NCBI GenBank assembly: GCA_016845105.1
Contig: JAERTF010000047.1
Coordinates: forward strand, 1-64,000
DNA: 64,000 nt
Source of the DNA: Bacteroidota bacterium
Lineage (GTDB): Bacteria > Bacteroidota > Bacteroidia > Bacteroidales > F082
Reading direction: 5' to 3'
Both the position numbers and the translations under genes were made by a program. The notes below the pieces were generated by a model. The model saw only the letters and a program-made list of their open reading frames with translations. It searched no databases and had not been told where the DNA came from. Shown one piece after another: positions 58,351-64,000 of the stretch; position 1 is the stretch's first letter; each line of letters starts with the position of its first letter.

Positions 58351-59064
58351 TTATAGAAAAAAATTATCGATGTAATTTTTAAATTTTTCTTTGTATTGAT
58401 CGCTTACTGGGATGTATACGTTTTTATCGAAAATAATTCTGTTTCTTTCAATTGTGGTTATTTGATTCAAATTAACAATAAACGATCGATGAACACGCAT
58501 AAAACTCTCTTTGGGAAGGAACTTTTCTAGTTTCTTCATACTCATAAGTGTCATAACCGGGGCACCAACAACAGTATGTATCTGAAGATATTCTCTCATA
58601 CCTTCAACATATTTTATCTCATTAAGTTTAATTCTAAGTATCTTATATTCCGACTTGATAAATAGAATATCGTTTTTTGTATTGATTTGTTCAACACTAA
58701 CCAAGTCTTTCTCAAACCAAAGCTTAGCCTTCTCAACAGCTTTTAAAAAATCAGGATATCCAATTGGTTTAAGTAGATAATCTATAGCATTAACCTTAAA
58801 CCCATCTATAGCATACTCACTATATGCTGTTGTAAATATTACCTTGGGTGCATCTACCAACGATTTCACAAAGTCCATTCCTGATAAATCAGGCATATTA
58901 ATGTCGACAAACATTAAATCTACCTTGAAGTTTGCCAAAAAATCAAGAGCTAATATTGCACTATCGAACTCACCTGATAATTCTAACCCAGGTGTTTTAT
59001 TTATATATGCACAAATCTGCTTTAAAGCTAAAGGCTCATCATCAATCGCAATACAGGTTATCAT
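58351..59064 (-). CDS. LytTR-family response regulator
   Basis: A 237-residue regulator: a receiver domain with acidic residues in DDEP (8-9) and phospho-acceptor Asp54 in VDINMP, then a LytTR DNA-binding domain (about 140-237) with LNEIKYVEGMREYLQI and SFMRVHRSFIVNLNQI. It overlaps the upstream kinase gene by four bases (ATGA), so the two form a cognate pair. The VTC operon is directly downstream and is its most obvious candidate target. Confidence 0.93.
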   Translation of the reverse strand: MITCIAIDDEPLALKQICAYINKTPGLELSGEFDSAILALDFLANFKVDLMFVDINMPDLSGMDFVKSLVDAPKVIFTTAYSEYAIDGFKVNAIDYLLKPIGYPDFLKAVEKAKLWFEKDLVSVEQINTKNDILFIKSEYKILRIKLNEIKYVEGMREYLQIHTVVGAPVMTLMSMKKLEKFLPKESFMRVHRSFIVNLNQITTIERNRIIFDKNVYIPVSDQYKEKFKNYIDNFFL

Positions 59065-60167
59065 AGTGGTAAGTTTAATTTTACTGCATATGTATCTTGT
59101 CCTTCATTAATATCCAGAACATAATTGTCATTATATAATAAATCAAGTCGTTTAATTGTATTGGTAAGTCCTATACCAGAATCTATTTCTTGTTTCTCTT
59201 TCGTGTGTTTACTATTGCAGATATAAAAGCTCAGCTGATTTTGCTCAACACCAATTTTAATATCTATAAACGACTTTGAGTTATAACTTATTCCATGCTT
59301 GAAAGCATTTTCAATAAATGAAATAAAAAGAATGGGAGGAAGCATTACATCAGGCAACAAAACGGGTATACTAAGACTAACCTTTACCTTTTCTGTAAAA
59401 CGCAACTTCATTAAGCCAACATAGTTTTCAATAAATTCCATTTCCTTATTTATGGAAATTTTTTCCACTTCCGACTCATAAAGAATGTGACGCATGAGTT
59501 TGGAAAGTTTTATTATTGATCCTTTTGCCTCTTCAGAATCAATATCTATCTGAGCATGGATATTATTAAGTGTATTCATAAAGAAATGCGGACTTATCTG
59601 ATTACGCAGAAATGCCAACTGATTCTCAATATTTTCCTTTTCGAGTTTAGCCTTTTCCTTTTCAGTTTTAGCAAGCCTAAAAGAGGTAATCAGACCCGTA
59701 TCAAACCCTACCAGCAATAACGAAAAAAGTAACACATTTAAAAAAGGAGGCAATCGGTTGGGATCTGGAGGTCTTTTACGAGGGGGTAATTTATTGGGGA
59801 TCTCGTATGCATGTGGGGGCAACTCCATAATTCGATCTCGCTGATAATTTGGCGGTGGCCGATTAATTCCTTTATTAAGTTTAGTGTCGAACGCATATGA
59901 TCCCAATGTTGCGACCAAAATAACTCCAAAAACGGCACCAATGTAGATTAGTCGCTTCTTTTTATTGAGTAGGAAGGGCACCAATAAAAATCGATTAATT
60001 AAAAAAACTATGAAGACTGAAATATTCACTTCCATCCTATTAAACAACCTCTGCCACTCAAAGTTGTTTTCATCATTCATAAGGAATGGTGCTGCAATGA
60101 TTACGATCCAAACAAGAGCAACCAGAATAAATTCTGAAATCTTTAATGCGTTATCTTTTACGTGCAT
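59061..60167 (-). CDS. LytS-type sensor histidine kinase with proline-rich loop
   Basis: A 368-residue kinase with four membrane helices (about 12-30, 50-67, 73-91, 142-162). Between the third and fourth helix lies a proline-rich, charged loop (about 101-141, with NRPPPNYQRDR and LPPRKRPPDPNRLPP) that should face the periplasm. The His_kinase domain has NQISPHFFMNTLNNI (His194) and an ATPase domain with FIENAFKHGISY and SGIGLTNTIKRL. It precedes its LytTR partner with a 4-base overlap. Confidence 0.92.
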   Translation of the reverse strand: MHVKDNALKISEFILVALVWIVIIAAPFLMNDENNFEWQRLFNRMEVNISVFIVFLINRFLLVPFLLNKKKRLIYIGAVFGVILVATLGSYAFDTKLNKGINRPPPNYQRDRIMELPPHAYEIPNKLPPRKRPPDPNRLPPFLNVLLFSLLLVGFDTGLITSFRLAKTEKEKAKLEKENIENQLAFLRNQISPHFFMNTLNNIHAQIDIDSEEAKGSIIKLSKLMRHILYESEVEKISINKEMEFIENYVGLMKLRFTEKVKVSLSIPVLLPDVMLPPILFISFIENAFKHGISYNSKSFIDIKIGVEQNQLSFYICNSKHTKEKQEIDSGIGLTNTIKRLDLLYNDNYVLDINEGQDTYAVKLNLPL

Positions 60168-60218
60168 ATTACTAACTATTAAAATCTATGGCTCGTTTTT
60201 TCAGCAATCATAAATCAT

Positions 60219-60638
60219 CTACCTAGGAGTTCTATGGGTTGACTTTTTTTTGCCATGTTGTTGTTCCTTTTCTTTCATAAAGTTATTAAAGAGTTCCTTT
60301 TGTTTCTTAGTTAATATTGTTTTTACTTCCTTTTCAAAACTTGTTCTTAGCTCTTTCATTTGTGCATGATTTACACTCCTTTGATCTTTTTCTTTTCCAA
60401 TCATCTCGTCCATTTTCCTAAAATGTGCAGTATAGATTGCTGATATCTTCTCATTTTGATATTCAGTAAGAGATAGCTTAGTCTTAAGTTCTTCGAGCAT
60501 TTTTTCAATTTGTTTTTTTGAAGGAACAGGTGGTGGGCCTTGTTTTACTTTTTGCTGAGCCATAGCCATTGTTGATGTGAAAAATATTGCAACAATTACT
60601 GCAAATGACAGGGTTTGTGTTTTTAAAAGTCTTTTCAT
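60219..60638 (-). CDS. Spy/CpxP-like periplasmic protein
   Basis: A 139-residue exported protein with a signal peptide (about 1-27). The mature part is helical and charged, with LSLTEYQNEKISAIYTAHFRKM recalling the LTxxQ repeats of Spy/CpxP chaperones and metal-stress sensors. A proline motif GPPPVPSKKQ precedes it. It lies 51 bases upstream of the kinase gene in the same direction, so it may sense or moderate the signal of that kinase, as CpxP does for CpxA. That link is inferred. Confidence 0.7.
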   Translation of the reverse strand: MKRLLKTQTLSFAVIVAIFFTSTMAMAQQKVKQGPPPVPSKKQIEKMLEELKTKLSLTEYQNEKISAIYTAHFRKMDEMIGKEKDQRSVNHAQMKELRTSFEKEVKTILTKKQKELFNNFMKEKEQQHGKKKSTHRTPR

Positions 60639-60794
60639 GTGTTTATTATTTTCTTTAGTTATTTTATAAATATTTATTTAATGCATTATGATATTTATGC
60701 AAAGTTATATATTCTTAACTCTTATTGCATTTCTTTGATGTTCTTCAATTAATCCCGATGGGAAAACTTAGAGAACCTACCCTTGGGGTTTTAA

Positions 60795-62066
60795 TCAGTT
60801 AATATCCCTTACTAATCTAACATGGTTGTAAATTCTTATTGCATCACCCTGGGGACCATGACCTTCTGGATAATCATCTGGGTTTCCCATTTTAGGATCA
60901 CTACGTTGAGCACCTGCACCATGTACATCCATCCAGTTCCCATTCATATATCCCATGGCACGTCCAAAACTTACATAACATGCGAACGAACCTGAGTTAT
61001 TCGATGACCAGTTGGAATGTGTGGTTCCGGACCAATAACATGGATAATCTACTTCGCCAGCCTCATTTGTAATTTCAGTGCAATTAAAAACAGGATCAAT
61101 TGCAGGAGAATTTGTTATGCCTGGTGACCTTGTATAGTCAACAATACTTTGCAACTCTTTTATGCTGGGTAATCTCCAATCAGTATATCCAGCATACTCT
61201 GATCCTTCGGCAAAAACCAAAGCTTCTTCCCAATTAAGTCCGGCCCCATCATCACCCTTCATCCACATTAGGCCAGTAGCATTATCGCTAATTGTTTCAT
61301 CGCCATTTATGGTGAATTCATTAATTCCGTAGTTTGTATTTCCTCTTACATATGTAACAAAGAAAGTTTTATCTCCAGGTCCAAAAGGCATTGTCATTCC
61401 ATAGCCCTTTATTCTACCATCGGCAAAGTTAACACCAAACAAAGTTTCATCACCGTTCATAGTTAAGTCGACATACTTGGTGGATGAAGCATATTGGGCA
61501 TCAATAATACGTTCACCAGCATCAGTATCTCCATAGGCAAAATCAAAATAATCTATATCGATAAATGGAATCAAACCATCGGTTGAACTACCTTCATATC
61601 CACTTGGGTCTACACCACTAAAAAGTATAAGAGAATATTGCTCCTTAATTGTTGGTAATCTCCAATCATCATAACCTCCCAAATTAAATGAGTCTGCTCC
61701 CGCAACAGCCTCTGCATAAGTTAATTTATCATAGGCATCAATATCTCCATCTCCATCGGTATCCGGACTTTTTTGCCACATTAAACCAGTTACCATATCT
61801 GTAACAGTACCATCACCATTATCAACATATGAAGGTTGATTTCCTATATAGTTTGAGTTTTGGCCATAGAAACTATCTCCAGCAGAAGGAGATTGAATTG
61901 TAGATGAATTGTTATAGAAAACAGTTTGATTGGTTCCAACAATTGGATATCCTGAAATCTCAGGAAGCGTTCCATTTCCATCATCAACAATAATATCCTC
62001 ATCTTTATTACATGCACTTAGTCCTACAACTGCTATTGTGCTTAATATCATTACCCAAGTTTTCAT
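60795..62066 (-). CDS. DUF1566 lipoprotein (two repeats)
   Basis: A 423-residue lipoprotein (lipobox VGLSAC, Cys19). Two copies of the Lcl/DUF1566 domain are visible at about 75-225 and 255-420: VTDMVTGLMWQKSPDTDGDG and ISDNATGLMWMKGDDGAG, each followed by YDDWRLPTIKEQ or YTDWRLPSIKEL. These domains resemble C-type-lectin-like surface folds. The function is unknown. It is on the same strand as the two-component genes but 156 bases upstream. Confidence 0.85.
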   Translation of the reverse strand: MKTWVMILSTIAVVGLSACNKDEDIIVDDGNGTLPEISGYPIVGTNQTVFYNNSSTIQSPSAGDSFYGQNSNYIGNQPSYVDNGDGTVTDMVTGLMWQKSPDTDGDGDIDAYDKLTYAEAVAGADSFNLGGYDDWRLPTIKEQYSLILFSGVDPSGYEGSSTDGLIPFIDIDYFDFAYGDTDAGERIIDAQYASSTKYVDLTMNGDETLFGVNFADGRIKGYGMTMPFGPGDKTFFVTYVRGNTNYGINEFTINGDETISDNATGLMWMKGDDGAGLNWEEALVFAEGSEYAGYTDWRLPSIKELQSIVDYTRSPGITNSPAIDPVFNCTEITNEAGEVDYPCYWSGTTHSNWSSNNSGSFACYVSFGRAMGYMNGNWMDVHGAGAQRSDPKMGNPDDYPEGHGPQGDAIRIYNHVRLVRDIN

Positions 62067-62399
62067 GTTTATATATTTTATTGATTAATAATACAAATAA
62101 ACTACGATTCTGAAGTCAAAACAAAATAAATCAATGTTTAGGTGGATTTTGTCAATGAAAAGCTAGAATAGTTATTTTATTGTTTTGTCTTTCTTAAAAA
62201 AAAATTCTACACGACAGGATGATGTTTTGAAGAATCAGAAAATCCATTTCAGGAAATAAGACATAAAGTGAATCCTCAGTTGCCATGGACAACAAACAGT
62301 AAGAAAAGAATAGCACGAAAAAAGACCAGGAAATCAAAAAAACTTTCGTTAATTGATCCCCTGGTCTCATCCAAAAACCAAATTATTCTAAAACCTATA
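62067..62399. other. Intergenic region holding the CotH gene terminator
   Basis: This 333-base gap is AT-rich and contains the terminator at 62318-62366. A short plus-strand frame at 62268-62450 overlaps the terminator and the CotH gene end, so I do not call it. No clear promoter for the DUF1566 gene is visible. Confidence 0.5.
62318..62366 (-). terminator. Rho-independent terminator of the T9SS CotH gene
   Basis: On the minus strand, GACCAGG pairs with CCTGGTC (62360-62366 with 62324-62330), extended by wobble and A-T pairs (GGATCAA with TTGATTT) to about 14 bp, followed by six T residues (62318-62323). It lies 34 bases beyond the stop at 62400. Confidence 0.8.
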
Positions 62400-64000
62400 T
62401 TATTTAACAATCATCTTTTTTACAATGGTTGCTCCATCCACATTAAGTGAATAGAAATATAATCCACTTTTAACATTACTTGCATCCCAGTTATAAGAGT
62501 GCTTATTAGCAGCCAACTCGGCATCTACAATAGTTGCAATATTTTCACCAACCAAGTTTTGCACAGTTAATACAACCCTGCTATTTTCTTTAATTACAAA
62601 ATCAATATTTGTTACCCCATCAAATGGGTTTGGATAGTTTTGTTTCAACACTATTGTATTCGTTCTGGTTTCTAGCTCATCAAATATTGTTAGAATATTA
62701 CTGTTTTCATAGCCAAATGTTGGTAGCATTTGGGTGAAGTCACCAACTCCATTTAAATACCTACCAGTTGTGGTATCTGGTTTTTGCTGTAAATAGTTAA
62801 CCTGATCGATAAGTCCAAGGCTTGGATTCGACAGTAATATTGCTTCTCCGGAAGCAGACAATTTAAAATTTGCATGTAATCCATCCTGATCTTCATCCTT
62901 ATCAGCCCATACAATTAGATAACCTCCTGCATCGATAATAGTATCAGGAAACACCCATTGATCGGGCTCACTTGCATCATCTGTAAGGTAATAACCACCT
63001 AATGACACTTCAGTATCACTATTATTATAAAACTCGATCCAATCATCAAATTCACCATCCTGATCTGCCACAGCATTTTCATTATCAGCCATAAATTCAT
63101 TGATAACCAAATCGCTGGTTATGCTTATATCGTAAAATTCATATTCTGCCCTAACCGGAGAAAAAGCAACAGCATCAGTATTTTCTGCATATATATAATA
63201 CTGGATATCGGTTGACCCGGCAATCAAGGATACACCATATTTACCATCACCTGCTTGTCCATCATTATGATTACCATCGTCGTACATAACTGTTTTTTCA
63301 AAAATGCCATGGGTATTCGACCTATGTGCAAGATAAACATCAACGGTGTTAGTAAGGTCTGCTGTAAACCAAACCTCTGTCAAAGGTGATACATTTTCAG
63401 GTTGGTGAGCAACGTTAGCTATTTCGGGTGAGTCGTATTGAAAATCAGATAGTGTCTGAATATAATTAGTTCGGGTATCCATTAATTGAACTATACCAAT
63501 AATTGACTGTGGTCCACCTCCAACTTGATTATATAAATTACTAGTAAAATTAGAGTATGTGTAAAATTTATTTTGATCAGCTTGTACATCCGCATCTATA
63601 ATATCCTGAATTTCCAACGCTCTGGTTTCATATAAACCATTTGCAAAATTCTCCTCCAAAATAGTCCTCATATGAGCAACGTACATTTTTCGATATGTAT
63701 CATTTGTAAGGATTTTGCTAATTATTGGATATTCGCTTTCGTTTAGGTTGGTAAAAGGGCTAAACTGTTGTAATTGATTTGTCCCCATTGGTCCAAGGGA
63801 TTGATGAAAAGTAAAAACACCAAAACTTTCATTCAAATCCCAAGGGATCGGATTAAATCTTCCATTATCGTCTTTATATAGATAATAGTTTTGTGGGTTG
63901 TTAATTGGGCCATCAAGGTTTACCAGCAAGTTAGAAAATGCCAAAAACCAAAGATGTCTGTCAGTATTTAACGACTCATCAACATCTGTATTATTATTGT
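62400..64000 (-). CDS. T9SS-secreted CotH-kinase/lamin-tail protein, 5' end beyond the window
   Basis: The frame is open to the right edge (the last visible codons read NTDRHLWFLAFSNLLVNLDG), so the start is outside. The visible 533 residues hold the C-terminal half of a CotH domain (NNPQNYYLYKDDNGRFNPIPWDLNESFG, with the catalytic acidic block), a linker, a lamin-tail (LTD) domain (DLVINEFMADNENAVADQDGEFDDWIEFYN) and a type A Por sorting domain (LKQNYPNPFDGVTNIDF to the end). It is therefore exported by type IX secretion to the surface or medium, unlike the lipoprotein CotH at 54620. Confidence 0.9.
   Translation of the reverse strand, partial: NNNTDVDESLNTDRHLWFLAFSNLLVNLDGPINNPQNYYLYKDDNGRFNPIPWDLNESFGVFTFHQSLGPMGTNQLQQFSPFTNLNESEYPIISKILTNDTYRKMYVAHMRTILEENFANGLYETRALEIQDIIDADVQADQNKFYTYSNFTSNLYNQVGGGPQSIIGIVQLMDTRTNYIQTLSDFQYDSPEIANVAHQPENVSPLTEVWFTADLTNTVDVYLAHRSNTHGIFEKTVMYDDGNHNDGQAGDGKYGVSLIAGSTDIQYYIYAENTDAVAFSPVRAEYEFYDISITSDLVINEFMADNENAVADQDGEFDDWIEFYNNSDTEVSLGGYYLTDDASEPDQWVFPDTIIDAGGYLIVWADKDEDQDGLHANFKLSASGEAILLSNPSLGLIDQVNYLQQKPDTTTGRYLNGVGDFTQMLPTFGYENSNILTIFDELETRTNTIVLKQNYPNPFDGVTNIDFVIKENSRVVLTVQNLVGENIATIVDAELAANKHSYNWDASNVKSGLYFYSLNVDGATIVKKMIVK

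Noticed and set aside
62268-62450. 60-codon plus-strand frame
   Set aside because: It overlaps a clear terminator hairpin and the end of the T9SS CotH gene.

Overview
The window looks like part of a chromosome from a marine or sediment member of the Bacteroidota (Bacteroidia, probably near Marinilabiliales/Bacteroidales). The DNA is AT-rich. Type IX secretion (Por) sorting domains end two proteins, and there are TonB-dependent receptors with carboxypeptidase-like N-terminal domains. DUF5686, FISUMP, LruC, DUF2807-type and LytTR/LytS proteins are present, and candidate promoters carry the Bacteroidota -7 box TAnnTTTG. I see no rRNA, tRNA or CRISPR array. Lineage is inferred from gene content only.

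Layout. 1-134: the end of an insertion sequence whose transposase starts at 44 and runs off the left edge. 178-5472: a propeller-sensor histidine kinase, then a minus-strand operon of two M28 peptidases flanking a CrtO-like membrane protein. 5752-9923: selU-selD (selenium modification of tRNA), a DUF3667 protein and a PQQ-type propeller lipoprotein. 9981-25886: mostly envelope proteins: a TonB receptor, a three-repeat lipoprotein with Gly-Asp-Lys linkers, an LpxR-like protein with a LamG/LruC lipoprotein, an orphan ABC-type binding protein, a TlpA-like thioredoxin, a DUF1295 protein, a lipase-like lipoprotein, a GH17 enzyme and a DUF5686 protein. A 0.3-kb transposase-less element sits exactly at the GH17 stop codon. 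26295-40162: AraC-type regulator, DUF418, MBL-fold RNase-like protein, FISUMP protein, an 1141-residue secreted protein, SSS symporter with galactokinase, AI-2E-family transporter, DUF2807-like protein and a NYN/OST-HTH protein.

40479-51987 is a complete respiratory nitrate reductase locus: diheme cytochrome c, NarG, NarH, NarJ, NarI, two NarK-type transporters and a Crp/Fnr regulator with four N-terminal cysteines. An 18-bp palindrome with FNR-like half sites lies upstream of the cytochrome gene. The locus explains import of nitrate, its reduction to nitrite on the cytoplasmic face, nitrite export and probable oxygen-responsive control. No nitrite reductase is in the window.

52007-64000 is a long minus-strand run. 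Its core is a tight four-gene operon of VTC-type polyphosphate polymerase, DUF4956 membrane protein, DUF2490 outer-membrane protein and a CotH-kinase lipoprotein. Directly upstream are a Spy-like periplasmic protein and a LytS/LytTR two-component system, then a DUF1566 lipoprotein and a second, T9SS-secreted CotH protein. This is the best candidate for an incompletely described system: polyphosphate synthesis and export possibly coupled to protein phosphorylation at the cell surface.
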